A stretch of 64,000 nucleotides of DNA from Aegilops tauschii subsp. strangulata (GCF_002575655.3 NC_053040.3:364000267-364064266), one strand, 5' to 3'. Numbered from the stretch's first letter, positions 1-11,249 are shown. Translations and numbers: made by a program. Notes: generated from the sequence alone by a model not told the origin.

Positions 1-177
1 AAAATATAGTGATGTACAACAGGTACTTACATCAGCATTGGAGCACAGAGAATTCCCGCAAGATGTTTTCCTCGAATACAATCCCAATGAAGGAAATCTT
101 CTATAATTTAACCTTATTTTATAAAAGAGAGATGGGTAAGAAACATGTAGAAAATATGACCAGAATGCTATAAAATT

Positions 178-420
178 TCATGATGCGAGGATACGCACAC
201 GCTTCTTAGAATGGAGTTGAGATTCTTTTGCTGGACTAGAGGGGACTAGTTCTTTGGCCACTGGAATCTGCTTATTATCACTGGGAGTTGGGTTTCTCTG
301 TGCTGGAGCAGTATCTATGAAAAATGGAGTTGGTTCATTATCTCCTGGCGTTTGGATCTTTTGCAAAGACCTGGTTTGTAACCCTTCAGATTCTAAAATA
401 GTCGTCTTCCCCTTGCATGC
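178..420 (-). CDS. Putative 3'-terminal exon of an unrecognised plant gene
   Basis: This minus-strand frame reads 80 codons to a TGA at 178-180. It begins after a plausible acceptor (TATATAAG, exon from 420); an in-frame stop lies a few codons upstream of that, so an intron boundary is needed. The peptide is polar and Pro/Ser/Thr-rich, has the related motifs NEPTPFF and RNPTPSD, and ends in a basic KKRVRILAS. This suggests a disordered, possibly nuclear C-terminus, but no family is recognised. Coding-like minus-strand stretches at 1076-1250 and near 2000-2267 could be earlier exons. A cDNA would be needed to join them, and the whole model is tentative. Confidence 0.35.
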   Translation of the reverse strand, partial: ACKGKTTILESEGLQTRSLQKIQTPGDNEPTPFFIDTAPAQRNPTPSDNKQIPVAKELVPSSPAKESQLHSKKRVRILAS

Positions 421-465
421 CTTATATAGAAGAATGGTGCTTCAATTACATGCTACAGCAGATAT

Positions 466-1010
466 GGAATAGGTACTGAAGAATAGAAAGGCATGACATA
501 TTGACATGTATTCCCTCCATCCGGAAAAAATGGATGGGTCTAGGCGTATTTCAGTTCTAGATACATCCTTTTTTATCCATTTCGGCAACATGTAATCCGG
601 ACGGAGGGAGTATGGTGTAAGAGCTAGGGATACGACAGGACAACATAGTAAAAAAACACTAGTTGAATGTAAAACTATATGCTAGCGGAATACGTACAGA
701 AAAAACTAAGGCAGCATACAGTGTATGATTGGGAAACTAAGATGGCATTGCAACAGAGCACTAGAACATCACTTCAATGTAAAAAAACATGGTATGGTAG
801 ACAGATGAAGTACGTACTGATGAATAACAATGCATAAGATATTCAGAAGCATGATGTCCAAATTAAGCAGATGGCATTGCAATAGAGTAGAATGATAGTA
901 ATTGAAGTTGAAAACATGTTATCATGAATGGAATAGGTACTGAAAAACAGGAAGGCATGACATATTTACATGCATGATCAGCATGCTAAGCACATGGCAT
1001 TGCAACAGAG
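466..1010. repeat. Local direct repeats in putative intron
   Basis: The stretch GGAATAGGTACTGAA plus about 30 further bases occurs near 466 and again near 929. The motif ATGGCATTGCAACAGAG occurs near 742 and 993, with a one-base variant near 871. This is an old local duplication in AT-rich DNA. Confidence 0.6.
509..612. mobile_element. Stowaway-type MITE
   Basis: A 104-bp element has terminal inverted repeats TTCCCTCCATCCGG and CCGGACGGAGGGAG, bounded by TA on both sides. That is the Stowaway (Tc1/mariner) signature of grasses. It lies in what would be an intron of the tentative minus-strand gene. Confidence 0.85.
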
Positions 1011-1075
1011 TAGATACACTCCAGGACATTATATGCATGTTGTACCCATATCACGGGCCAAGTTAGAGCAAGGAC

Positions 1076-1250
1076 CTTGTGGCGTGAAGAGGATTCAACA
1101 TATTTCTGCAAGTCTTCTGAAGAACTGCCTTTACATGTTCCATCATATTGGGTATCATTGACATCAAGTTTATTGGCCTTTACATTGCTCCGTGAGGTTC
1201 TTGTGGATATATCAGTGTGTGTAATTATATCTGACATGCATGGAAGACAA
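1076..1250 (-). CDS. Candidate internal exon, minus strand
   Basis: An open 175-bp stretch is flanked by an acceptor-like ACTACTAG (upstream on the minus strand) and a donor-like CAAG/GTCCTT. The peptide includes SDIITHTDIST and GSSSEDLQKYVESS. It is acidic and polar, similar in style to the exon at 178-420. No domain is recognised. It is reported because codon content and splice-like edges agree, not because of homology. Confidence 0.25.
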
Positions 1251-2000
1251 CTAGTAGTTAGATTTATGTAATGAGTGCATGTAGGAGACGACATAAATAG
1301 TAGGACTGGGGTTAACTAGCAGCAATAGGTCTCAAAAACTAAAGGGAGAACACAGATGAAAGCTACAGAATATGTATCGTTTGTACTCGAGATTAACTAG
1401 ATGGCACACAAAAGTATTAAAGAACAACATAGGTAATACTAGAAGTGGTATAATACTACAGCTTGTGGGATAGCATTGGCTGATGGATGATAACTATGGA
1501 ACAACGTTACCTAAAGAACAAGTATCTTAGCTGAACTATGGAACAGCGTTAACTCCTGAACAAGACCCGTAAGAGATCAGCATGAATATACAGTGAAATG
1601 TGATAATCTATTTTCCATGCTTAGATGAATAAGAAAGCCATAAATGTTGCACACAAGTAAGATGAGGGTACAACCTATCTGGCCGTCATCCATAGGAGTG
1701 AGCATCATGTGCTGACTTGTCGATGGCCTTGCAGTTGTTGTGGATGTCCATGTCGGGCACGCGCATTCGATGCAGGGAACTGTTGAGTGGGGACTATAGC
1801 TCCCTTCTGGTGTATGCTTCCCTTGTTGGAGCAGCTGCGGTGAGTCGGAAGACGGTGTTGCTGAAGATGCAGATAACGCATAATGTTAAGAATGACACAT
1901 CTCTTTGATCTGAAGAAATACACTAAGAGATCAACAGCAAGGTACGAGAGTGGTCACACGTCTGTTGACTGAGACTAAATTGGGCTCACACGATTTTATT

Positions 2001-2267
2001 TTATTTTGGTACTGTCCGATCTACGCCGGATGGCTTGATGGCCGTCTTGTGCCTCCCGGCTGACACTGTTAGGAATCTTCCCCGAAGAGCCAGCGACCAA
2101 CGGCAGAGTAGCTTGCCTCCGCCGTCTGTGGCCCCGGCCAAAACCCCGCTCCCCGCCCCACCGCACTGCCGTGGTTGTGCCGCCCCCGTGCCAATCCACA
2201 AAGTCTCCCCGTCATCCAGATCCGGTGTCGGCAGTACCTTGAACCCACGCAACTCTAAGATAGCCAT
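2001..2267 (-). CDS. Candidate first exon, GC-rich, minus strand
   Basis: A minus-strand ORF of 88 codons starts at an ATG at 2265-2267 (MAILELRGFKVLPTPDLDD) in a sharp GC-rich island (about 2000-2900). That composition fits the 5' end of a grass gene facing left, in agreement with the two coding-like stretches at 1076-1250 and 178-420. The later part of the ORF is Gly/Arg-rich and may be read-through. No family is recognised. Overlapping ORFs on the plus strand and at 2313-2900 are explained by base composition. Confidence 0.22.
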   Translation of the reverse strand: MAILELRGFKVLPTPDLDDGETLWIGTGAAQPRQCGGAGSGVLAGATDGGGKLLCRWSLALRGRFLTVSAGRHKTAIKPSGVDRTVPK

Positions 2268-3027
2268 CTAAGCGCTGCTACCGCGGTGAACTTGCGGCCC
2301 TGCACCCTTACGTTAGACACCAGCCAACCGGCAGCCTAGGAGCTCCGCCGCCTCGAGGGGTGCTGCTTCCCATTGGGAATCGATTGGCCCAGAATAAAAA
2401 TTCAGACAACTGACGCCTAAATAAAGCGATTTGAGATGAGGGTGTGACCTATCCGGCGGCATGGTGAAGTAGGCAGGTCCAGCTGCCGAGTCGGTGAGGC
2501 CGGCGCGGTTGCAGTGGCCACCGGTGGTAGGGAAACATCGATGTCGCGATGGTCGACGGCTACGGGGAAGTAGCGCCGGGACTCTGGACGGATCTGAAGT
2601 TGGAGCCGCTCCGGCGCCGTGAACAACGGCGGAGGTGAATCGGCTCCGGTACGGTTCATGCGGCCGTTGTCGAGGCAGCTCTAGCAGCACGGAGTAAGAG
2701 GCACACGACCCAGTGCACGACGGCAAATGGACAGCGTCTCCGGCATTAGGGAGGAGGAAGGCTGTGAAATTGGTGCGGTGGGGGCGCCATGGAGGAGGGG
2801 CTGAGGTTTCACGGCTCGGGAGAAGGGAGCTTCTGGGGAGAAGGTGATTTGGCGCCAACGAGGTATGAATGGGGGGGAATTGGGAGGGGAGTGGAACCAT
2901 GTTTTACGGACGCATTTGTCTGAAATGTGAGGGGGAGTTATAGTTCTACCCTTGCCTTTAGGCTTCTCGGCTTGGGTCTGTGTACTGAGGGTCGGGGATA
3001 GTAGAGTAACTTTGCTTCTCCCCAAAT

Positions 3028-3162
3028 AGTGGGTGGGAACGATTTCGGGCGAGGAGGGCGTGTTTTGAAATATAGTGGGCGCGAGCAATTTCGGGCGAGG
3101 AGAGCGTGTTTTGAAAAAGTGGGCGCGAGCTATTTCGGGTGAGGAGAGCGCGTTTTTCCGAC
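3028..3162. repeat. 44-46-bp tandem repeat, about 3 copies
   Basis: The unit GTGGGCGCGAGCAATTTCGG followed by GCGAGGAGAGCGTGTTTTGA starts at about 3028, 3074 and 3118. The copies differ at a few positions. It is non-coding. Confidence 0.75.
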
Positions 3163-3299
3163 CATGGTTTATGAATTATTCGGCACATGTCATTTCGGCC
3201 GAGGAGAAGGCGCGCTTGGATGAAGTTACGGACCTACCCTCGATGCACAACGGGCCAATTAATGTGTCTCCCACATAGGACGGTAATTTCGCGTCTCCC

Positions 3300-4100
3300 A
3301 TTTATTTGCTCGGGCGAATTCCACCGAACAGAGGATGTTTAACGGTTCGTTCAAAATTTGGGAGAACGAGCATCCACGTCTACCTTACCAACTCGATTCG
3401 AATCAAATTTAGAAATATTAGCTTGCCACTTCTTTTTTAGATGGAGAGATGATGCTCGGGAGTAATGTGTTTTTACATGCTCGTTGCTAGCGATTTACTA
3501 TATGACAAATAGTTGACCCACTCAAAAACGGGAATCAAACCCAAAATGAAATATCTCGATTCAATGAAATAGCTCGTTCACCAGGTCAAAATAGTGAACT
3601 AAATCCAAAATTGAACACCTCAATCGTATAACATGTTGTACAGTATTATAGTACTCCATGAACATGTTGAAAGTCAAATTAATGAACTTGTTTGATATAC
3701 GCATATATCCGTTCATGTGTGGATTGCAGACAACATGTTCTCCAATTTAAATATTTGAATGCAAGTTTATGTCGAAACATGGTTTATATCAGTCTTTGAT
3801 GCATAAAATGCGACCTCCCCCTCTCCCGGACTCCTGCTCTCTCTCTCTCTTGCCGACAATCTTCAATTATGTCGCACGCATCCAACACACAAACCTTGTT
3901 GGTCCTCTCTCTTTCTCTCCATCTCTCTCTCTCTCTTTGTGTGTGTGCGTGGGGGGGTCTTTCTAGTTCGCATGCATATATACTCCATCTATAGGTCTCT
4001 CTCGCACACTATGTATGATTCTCTAGTCCAAGCTAGATATCTTGGGTGCACTCATCGTACGCACACAAATTCCTTGGCTCGTTGCCCGTAACTCTCTCAT
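3300..4100. other. No gene seen; AT-rich then CT-rich DNA
   Basis: From 3300 to 3770 the DNA is AT-rich with no supported feature. From 3820 it becomes CT-rich with short (CT)n and (GT)n tracts that lead into the duplicated CT-rich unit. Confidence 0.6.
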
Positions 4101-5084
4101 GCACCACTCTGTCGTCTCGGAGCTCTTCCCCCTCTCTCTCAAACTCTCCATCTACCTGGGTCACACATACACATGCATATCTCACTCGCACTCGATAGGC
4201 CCATCTAAAACTCTATCTCTCTCCCTCGTTCTCTCTCCACCTCACACGCACACACACACAATCTGATGCCTAGCTAGCCAAGTATGATGGTCTCTCACTC
4301 AATTGTAGGCACACGCAGTCCCCCCTATATGTATATGACTAGCTAATCTTAGTCTCCATGACAAACATGTGCATGGTCTATCTCGATTTCTCTCGGGGCA
4401 TCTTTCTATCGCGCACGCACCTTCCTCGATCTCCCACCCATATAGTCCCCTCACGATCTCGAGGGGGACTCTCTATCACAAACACACCCTCTCGCCCTCC
4501 CCATGTGTCCATGTTCTCCATGTGTCCCTCTCGACCTTTGTTCCTTGTTGGCCAGACCTCTATTGGACATGTGCTATAGGGGTGTCTCTCTCTGTTGCAA
4601 ACAATCACACGCTAGCTATCTTCGTGTATCTCCTCGCCTCGCTTTTCTATCTTGGAGATGCATACGTGATATGTTCGCCTAAGAAACGAAAAAACACACT
4701 CTCTCTCTAATTTATCGTTTGTTGTCACTTTCTCTTTCACACACATACTCTTTTTGCACACTTACTCATTCTCCTTCACACGCACTTGATCCCTCTCGAC
4801 TTAGGCACTCTCCTCGGTCCATAGCATATTGCTTTATTGAAAAGTCAAACATCACAAAGTTTGACCATGTACGTGGAGAAAAACAATTACATCTGGAACG
4901 GCAAACATATACCATTAGATTCACCATGAGATGTAGTTTCGTATGATGTATCTTTGGTATTGAAGATATAAATAACATTTGTGTAAACCTGATCAAAGTT
5001 TCCAAAGTTTGACTTCTAAAAAAATTACATGCACTGCATTATCGAGCGGATGGAATATCTCTTTCCCCCTCTCAGCTATCTGAC
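4101..5084. repeat. 984-bp CT-rich tandem repeat, copy A
   Basis: This is the first copy of a tandemly duplicated unit with period 984 (anchor GCACCACTC at 4101 and 5085). It is rich in CTCTCT and CACACA tracts. Its last 230 bp contain a MITE-like segment with paired AAAGTCAAAC and AAAGTTTGAC motifs, ending in a diverged GAGCGGATGGAA terminus. Small ORFs inside (4042-4266, 4369-4710 and others) follow simple-sequence composition and are not called genes. Confidence 0.8.
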
Positions 5085-6025
5085 GCACCACTCAGCCTTA
5101 TCGGGGCTCCTCGATCTCTCTCAAACTTTATATCTCCCTGGTTCACACATACACATGTCTCGCTCGCGCTATACACCATCCAACACTCTCCGCCCTTGTT
5201 CTCTCTCTATGTGACACGCACCCCCCTAATAAGTACCATAATCCCTCACTCCATCATAGGCGCAAGCACTCCCCCCTAAGTATATTATCTCTCACTAGCC
5301 ATCAGGAACACACGTATTATCTCCTTCCATCCATACGTCTATCTCGATATCTCTCGTGGTATCTTCTATCGCGCACACACCTTGTCACTCGATCTCCCAC
5401 CCATGTAGTCCCATCACGATCTCCAGGGGATCTCTCTATGAAAAACATACACTCTCTCCTCCCCATGTCTGCATTCTCTCCGTACATCTCTCTCGACCTC
5501 TCTCCCTTGTTTGTCAGACCCCTCTTGGCCACGTGCTAGGGGTCTTGCTCTCTCGGTTGCAAACAACCACACACTATCTCCTCACCTTGCTTCCGTTGTC
5601 GAAGATGCATGTGTGATATGTTTGCATAAGACACACACGTTTTTTCTCAACTTTTATCGAGTGTTGTCCATGTCTCTTTCACACACGCACACACACTTTT
5701 TTCACTCACTCTTTCTATTTCGCTCTCTCTCTCTCTCTAGTTAGGGACTCTCAAACGTCCATAAGCATATGGATGTTTTGAAAAGTCAAACCTCAGAAAA
5801 GCTTGACCAGGTATATGTGGAGAAAAACATTTACATCTGGAAAGATCATTAGATTCATCACAACATTACTTACTTCATACTATCATTTATCTTTGGTATT
5901 GTAGATATAAGTAATTTCTTTATAAACTTGGTCAAAGTTTCAAAAGTTTGACTTTAAAAAAAATGTTGGAACTACATTATCGAACGGAGGGAGTAGCTCT
6001 TTCTCTCTCTCTCTGCTATCTCTCA
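5085..6025. repeat. 984-bp CT-rich tandem repeat, copy B
   Basis: This second copy aligns with copy A along its length, with many substitutions and small indels, so the duplication is old. Its MITE-like end is better preserved (CGAACGGAGGGAGTA at about 5983). A truncated third copy seems to start near 6015 and stops within about 40 bp. Confidence 0.8.
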
Positions 6026-7783
6026 TGGGCCTCCCCTCTCACACGAACACTCTATACCGACGGATTATATGCTCACTGTGTCAGCGTATAGCTCCGTATA
6101 TTGTTTAGTTGACCGGTCAACCAGCCCACATGCTGCTTTGTTAGCTCGTGTTCTGTATCTTTGTGTGCTGGCCCATGTGGCAGTGGGTGAAAATAAGTAA
6201 ACTAGAGGCCCATCTGACACGCGGTGAAGTAAACAAAGTTGAAATCACTCGGGGTAGCACCCCGCATGCTAGTAAATTGAGGGTGCATTGAGGACACACT
6301 TCTTCCGCGTGGAGGACGCACACGCGCACAATTCATCACTGCGCGGCGGCATGCACAGAAGGACTAACTCGCGCACACCCAGCACACAACACACACCAGC
6401 ACACATGTACACCAGCGTCGCCGCCGGTCGAGATGGATGGCGAGGCAGCCAAGAAGCGGAGGCGGCTCGAGCCAAAACCGCATCCGGCGAGCCTGGACTT
6501 CATCAGCAGCCTCCCCGACGACATGTTGCTCGTCATCATCGGCCTCCTCCGCACCAAATCTGCCGTGCGGACCGCCCTGCTCTCCCGGCGGTGGCGCCCC
6601 CTCTGGCGCCGCGTCCCCCTCAACCTCACTGTCGACAGCTACCTCTGCAACGGGGTTGCAAACGCATGGCCGCAGTCTCCAAGATCCTTTCATCGAACCC
6701 TGGGCCAGCCAGACGCCTTGACATCCGCATGTTCAGTACCAACTGCAAGGTCCAACCCAAGTTCGACGAGTGGTTCTTATCCCCCGCCCTAGATTAGCTC
6801 GAGGAGCTCAGCTTTGAAGCTGGACGATGTCGCTCTCTGCCGCCGTACGCGCTCCTCCTCGCGCCAACGCTGCGCCGCGCCAGCTTCAGGTCCTGCTATC
6901 TTCCCCAGATTAATGCCGTGCCCGCCCTTCTTCTCCCTCAACTCAAGCAGCTCGACCTCTTCGACGTTGTCATCTCGAAGAAGGCTATGGAGCACCTGCT
7001 CCGCAGCTGTACTGCGCTCGAGTACCTTCGTCTTGAGCAGATCCACGGGTTCATTACCTCCACATCGCCTCGACGAATCTCCGATGGATTTATGTGTCTT
7101 GCTGGCCCCGCAACAAGACATCAATTGGGAGAGATCACTTCAGCTGTTCCACGTTATGGTAATTGAGAATGCGCCTTTCCTTGAGAGATTGCTTGTATCG
7201 GATCTAGAAGGTCCAACAAAAATCAGGGTCATTGACGCGCCAAAATTGACAGTGTTGGTGCACTCGTCTGCCAAATTCTCCGAACTCTTTATTGGATCCG
7301 TAATCGTTCAGGTACAGCACTCATCTTCTTCTCCGTCTTCTTGAAATTCACATTTTTAAATTTCTTCTTGATGTATTTACGATCGTCTTCCAGAAAATGA
7401 TTCCCACAAGCTTGACCCAGTCTATGCGCATAGTGAAGATCTTGGCAATAAAATCTATCGACCCCAATCTAGATCAAGTTGTTGGATTCCTGACATGCTT
7501 TCCGTGCACGGAGAAGCTACTCATCGAGGTGAAACTTCTTTCCTATTAGTAAACGGTAATCACAACGTAGCTCAAATTTTTCGTAATTTTCCCAAATTAC
7601 GATGACAAGTGTAGTGTTCAAAACTGCATCTACGCACTGCACCGAAAGAAATGTTTTTAGTATTTTTTTCTCACGTGATCACCTGCATCGTTTTGTTGTT
7701 GTACTACTATAGTAGCCTAGGCTAGTCATAGTGGAAAGTAACTTAGACTACTCCAGTAACTCTATGGTTACCCTAAGAGCAAG

Positions 7784-7995
7784 TACTACCTCCGTCCCGG
7801 TTTACTCTTCCTATTTTGTAGTATCAAAATTTGACCATAGATTTAACTGACAAAATGTTAATGCATGTCACTAAGAACTATATCATTGGATTCGTATTTG
7901 AACATAATTTCAAATGGTGTAATTTTTAGTGACATGCATTGGCTTTTTCTTACATAAATATATGGTCAAAATTTTATACTAAATAAGAGGTAGTA
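7784..7995. mobile_element. MITE in F-box intron 2
   Basis: A segment of about 212 bp is bounded by TACTACCTCCGTCCCGG and AATAAGAGGTAGTA. It has inverted internal motifs (CAAAATTTGACCATA and TATGGTCAAAATTTTA; ATGCATGTCACTAA and TTAGTGACATGCAT). This is a typical grass Stowaway-like MITE. Confidence 0.75.
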
Positions 7996-8002
7996 CAAAA
8001 GT

Positions 8003-8375
8003 GGGCTATAACAGCCCTCCACTATGTAGGCCAAAACACGTGCCAAATTCACTTGTGATGCATTTGGCATCGATGCCCCTCCATTGCTCACCTGGTGCCC
8101 CAATCTGGATCACCTACTTTGCTCCGGTGCCAAATTAACTCACGCAATGAAAAAACACTTGCGTGGGAAAGAGAGAGGACTGAGGCAATAAAAAAACACT
8201 TGTTTGGGAGAGTGAGAGGCTGGTGTAGTTGGTTTGATTGGTTTTTTTATACATGTGGGTCTGTGTGCACAGCGGTGCCAACTCTCTCACATCGCGAGAG
8301 CGGTGCCAAAATCTTTTGATTTGACATCGATGCGTATTATGGCATCGGCCACATAGTGGAAGGCAACAAATGCCC
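8003..8375. mobile_element. Second MITE-like element in the same intron
   Basis: Imperfect terminal inverted repeats of about 30 bp are visible: the left end has CCTCCACTATGTAGGCC and the right end GGCCACATAGTGGAAGG, inside outer GGGC/GCCC ends. The element is about 373 bp. A target duplication is not evident. It lies only 7 bp from the preceding MITE. Confidence 0.55.
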
Positions 8376-8400
8376 AAGCTCTTCACGTACTCCTAGGTAA

Positions 8401-8440
8401 ATGAGAGGAAAGAGAAAGAGAGAGAGAGAGAGAGAGAGTG
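8401..8440. repeat. (GA)n microsatellite
   Basis: A GA-rich run with a pure GAGAGA core lies directly downstream of the MITE in the intron. Confidence 0.85.
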
Positions 8441-8863
8441 AAAAAATATCACTAGCCAGCCAACCCTATCGTATGAGCGAATGATATTGGTACCTCTTGA
8501 TGACACGTCAATCTTATACAGCCAGCTGCTCTAATATGTTCACTTCTTTTGCAGATAAAAAAGGTCCCGAAAGTGAAAAATGTGCTGCACTATAACAATC
8601 TCATCGAATGCCTTGATCTCCATCTTACAGAAATTGATTTGATCGACTACCGAGGCAGCACATCTGAGATTAAATTGGCCAGATTCTTTGTTCTGGAGGC
8701 AAGTGTGCTCAAGGTAATGAGGTTTGGCGTTCTCTGGCGCAACAATGAATGGCGTGCTGATCACCGCAAGCGTATAAGCCTAAATGACAAAGTCTCCGCA
8801 GAAGCTGAATTTGTTTTTGAAACATCAAGTGGCCAGAGACTCGAAAACTTATTTGCCCATTAG

Positions 8864-9860
8864 TGACTTGTGAGGGCGGTGGATTTTAATTTGTATGATA
8901 ATGTTGCATCCACCTAAAGTAACGAAAGTTCTTACGTAAACTTCCTAGTAATTCCCTCTTCGTAGGTGCAGCATTACTCCTAACATTTGTAATATCAGTT
9001 TGAAACTTGTAATATTGCCGTGTCCTATTCCCGCGTTTTCAAAATCCTGCGAATCAAACAGGTCCTGAGTTGGTGATGATGTTGTGCCTGCCATCTTTCA
9101 CCAATAGCCGTCGGATCTAGATCTGACGCATACAAACCAAACTTCTCCAGTTTTGCAAAAAGATGCCCGCACTTGTTCCCTATTTATAAACAACTCCTTG
9201 TCTCTCACAATCAGCCTTATCTCCTCCCCACCACATCTAGAAGGCCATGGAAAAATCTGGCGCGATGGTCGCTGCCGGCGCCGTCCACCCTCCAATCTTG
9301 GTGTTCCGTGCAATGCATGGGCATCTACGCACGGGAAATTATGTCGAACATGGCTAGTTGTAAGCAGGCTAGGTCTACAACCATGATGATAGTGACTGCA
9401 GACGGTGAGGCTGACTATGGTATGCCGAACACGGCGCCTATACTCAGGTGTCATCTCGGGTGTAGGGTCTTGTCACTTCACTGTGAGGAGCAGCACGTAA
9501 TAATTTGATGAACGGGTAGTACAATGCTACTACATTGGTAGTACTACTACTAATAGTACTAGCACCACCATCTGGATTTAGTAGTACTACCACGTCCATC
9601 TGGATTTAGTATTTGACTAGCAATATCTAGTAATGCATGTCACAAAAAATGTACTACTCCCTCTGTAAATAAATACATGGTGTATTGTTTTATTCCTATC
9701 GGCGAGGTAACTTAATGTCTTTTTGCTACTTAATAGGATTACATGCAATGAACTAACCACTGCATGTGATGTTTGGTAGTCTCAAGCCATTGAAAGCATG
9801 CACGACCACGGAGGGGGACGCAGCTTCATTGACTTAGTGCACCTGCCTTTGGGTGTATGA
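8864..9860. other. No supported gene; MITE fragment near 9655
   Basis: ORFs of 111-118 codons overlap on both strands at 9098-9508, but no domain, splice pattern or codon bias separates them. A truncated Stowaway-like end (CTACTCCCTCTGTAAATAAA) lies near 9652. CCATCTGGATTTAGTA is repeated at about 9568 and 9597. Confidence 0.5.
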
Positions 9861-9976
9861 CACGTGGGCCCAATGGGTGCTGGCCAACCTGTCATACAGC
9901 TAAAGGCAGGTGCAGTAGAGGGGCGAGGAGTAGATGGCCAACACGCACGTGAATTCAACGCAGTCTGCACTTCTCA

Positions 9977-9982
9977 TATAAA
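9977..9982 (+). promoter_or_regulatory. TATA box of the 10083 gene
   Basis: TATAAAGG lies about 106 bp upstream of the ATG at 10083, in a C-rich leader context typical of grass promoters. This argues for the start at 10083 rather than the upstream in-frame ATG at 9864. Confidence 0.65.
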
Positions 9983-10082
9983 GGCTCCCGCCAGTCCAAT
10001 CTACGAAATCCTACGCACCTACGCACCCAAGGGCAAGAGTGATCACTCCAACCGCAAGATCAGTTCACTAGAAGCTAGACCC

Positions 10083-10652
10083 ATGGAGGCGATGAGCGCG
10101 AGCATCAGCCGGCTGTGCCAGATGGTCCACGATGCCGGCCTGTGGCCCGGCACCGAGGAACGTCTCCAGGTAGTGCTTGAGGCTGCCAGGGCGAGGGGCC
10201 GCTTGGACGACAGCTTTGTCTCCTTGTTCGACGAGGTCCTCGTCGGCTTCCTCGACAAGTTCACCGTCGTCAAGAAGCTCGCAGACGACCTTGACGTATG
10301 CCTCCAGCCCATGCGCCCAGGCTCTATGATGCCTGCCACCATCAACGGCCTCTATGGTGACAACCTCTTCGATGCACTGGTGGCCCTGCGACTGCCCGCC
10401 GTCGCACCGGAGAATGTCCACCTCAAGGTCGCGCTCGCCGCGCAGCGCCTGGCGCAGCAAGACACCACCGACATAATCACCCACGTCTACGCGCAAATCG
10501 TCCACAAGGACTACTACATGCAAGAGGAGGACGATAGGACGCTGGCCTTCTTGGACCGCAGGGCAACCTTGGACGGCATTGTTCAGAAGCACGTTGAGCT
10601 TGCCGCCAACGCCGCTGCTCCTCACACGTCGGTTGGTGACCCGGTGCACTAG
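10083..10652 (+). CDS. Unknown 189-residue protein, probably expressed gene
   Basis: A single-exon frame of 189 codons starts MEAMSASISRLCQMV and ends at TAG 10650-10652. The frame stays open upstream to 9864, but a TATA box at 9977 favours the internal start, and the CCATGG context is good. The protein is leucine- and alanine-rich with repeated acidic/hydrophobic spacing (FDEVLVGFLDKFTVVKKLADDL), so it is probably mostly helical. There is no signal peptide, transmembrane segment or cysteine cluster, and no family is recognised. GC-rich third positions match grass genes and differ from the flanks. It may be a grass-restricted gene. Confidence 0.6.
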   Translation: MEAMSASISRLCQMVHDAGLWPGTEERLQVVLEAARARGRLDDSFVSLFDEVLVGFLDKFTVVKKLADDLDVCLQPMRPGSMMPATINGLYGDNLFDALVALRLPAVAPENVHLKVALAAQRLAQQDTTDIITHVYAQIVHKDYYMQEEDDRTLAFLDRRATLDGIVQKHVELAANAAAPHTSVGDPVH

Positions 10653-10976
10653 GGCGTGAGGATGTCGTTGATGGATCCGTATGTATCTTTATCTTCCCGT
10701 CAAATCCATGTAGTAGTATATGGTACTACTAGTAATTATCTTACCTTTCGCATCAACTTCATAATTTTCCTACGTACTCCATGCATGAACTGCGCCAGAA
10801 CCAAACTTCTCATTACTCTAGGGAAAATCGTTATTTCTATCTATCGGTCGCCCCATGGAGCAGAACCAAGTTTTACAAGTTACAAGTTCAAAAGGAAAAG
10901 CCTGTCGTGTTCGCGTCGCACCCCCACACAGTTTCTCCGGCACACCGCTCAAGGGGGAATGCGTGCTGTGTTGCAT

Positions 10977-11245
10977 TTTCACTTACAAGTGGGACCGCAG
11001 TTGAGAAAACCGACTATCGGCAAACCCCCACCCCGCCCACCGCGCGATGGCTGAGAAAACAGGAGAGAGAAGAGATGGCTGTAGCTAGCACAGACTCCAA
11101 GAAAATTGGTGTCGGATGGGACTCGTGTGGGTGGCGTGTGCCGTACTGCTATACATGAATGCTAGTTATGGCCCATGCCACCCCACTATATCGAGGTGCT
11201 GGTTACGTAGAACAAATTTCCTGGAGTCCGTGCTCAGCCCTCCTC
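10977..11245. repeat. Dispersed duplication, copy 1
   Basis: It begins ACAAGTGGGACCGCAGTTGA and runs to CCTGGAGTCCGTGCT. The same order of segments recurs at 12155-12615, 1.2 kb downstream. There are no long ORFs of clear meaning, and it is probably a transposon remnant or segmental duplication. Confidence 0.75.
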
Positions 11246-11249
11246 TATC

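Larger units (their letters stand above)
6433..8863 (+). pseudogene. F-box/LRR/FBD-domain gene, frameshifted
   Basis: F-box proteins of this type recruit substrates to SCF ubiquitin ligases. The start at 6433 is followed by a basic KKRRR patch and a clear F-box ([13 protein letters not shown] through [17 protein letters not shown]). Leucine-rich segments follow (LLPQLKQLDLFDVV, LLRSCTALEYLRLEQI). The last exon has the FBD-type end (HYNNLIECLDLHLTEID, VLKVMRFGVLW). Exons are about 6433-7311, 7394-7528 and 8555-8863, with phase-0 GT-AG junctions. The reading frame changes near 6660 and again between about 7070 and 7140, and a TAG lies at 6795-6797. The first exon therefore cannot give a full protein, while exons 2 and 3 are open. 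Intron 2 holds two MITEs. It could be a recent pseudogene or contain assembly errors. Confidence 0.8.

Noticed and set aside
2313..2900. 195-codon minus-strand ORF
   Set aside because: Pro/Ser/Arg-rich composition of a GC-rich stretch; overlapping ORFs in other frames are equally open and no domain is visible.
9098..9508. Gene with MEKSGAMVAAGAVHPP or overlapping ORFs
   Set aside because: Short, with equally long ORFs on both strands, no splice evidence or recognised domain.
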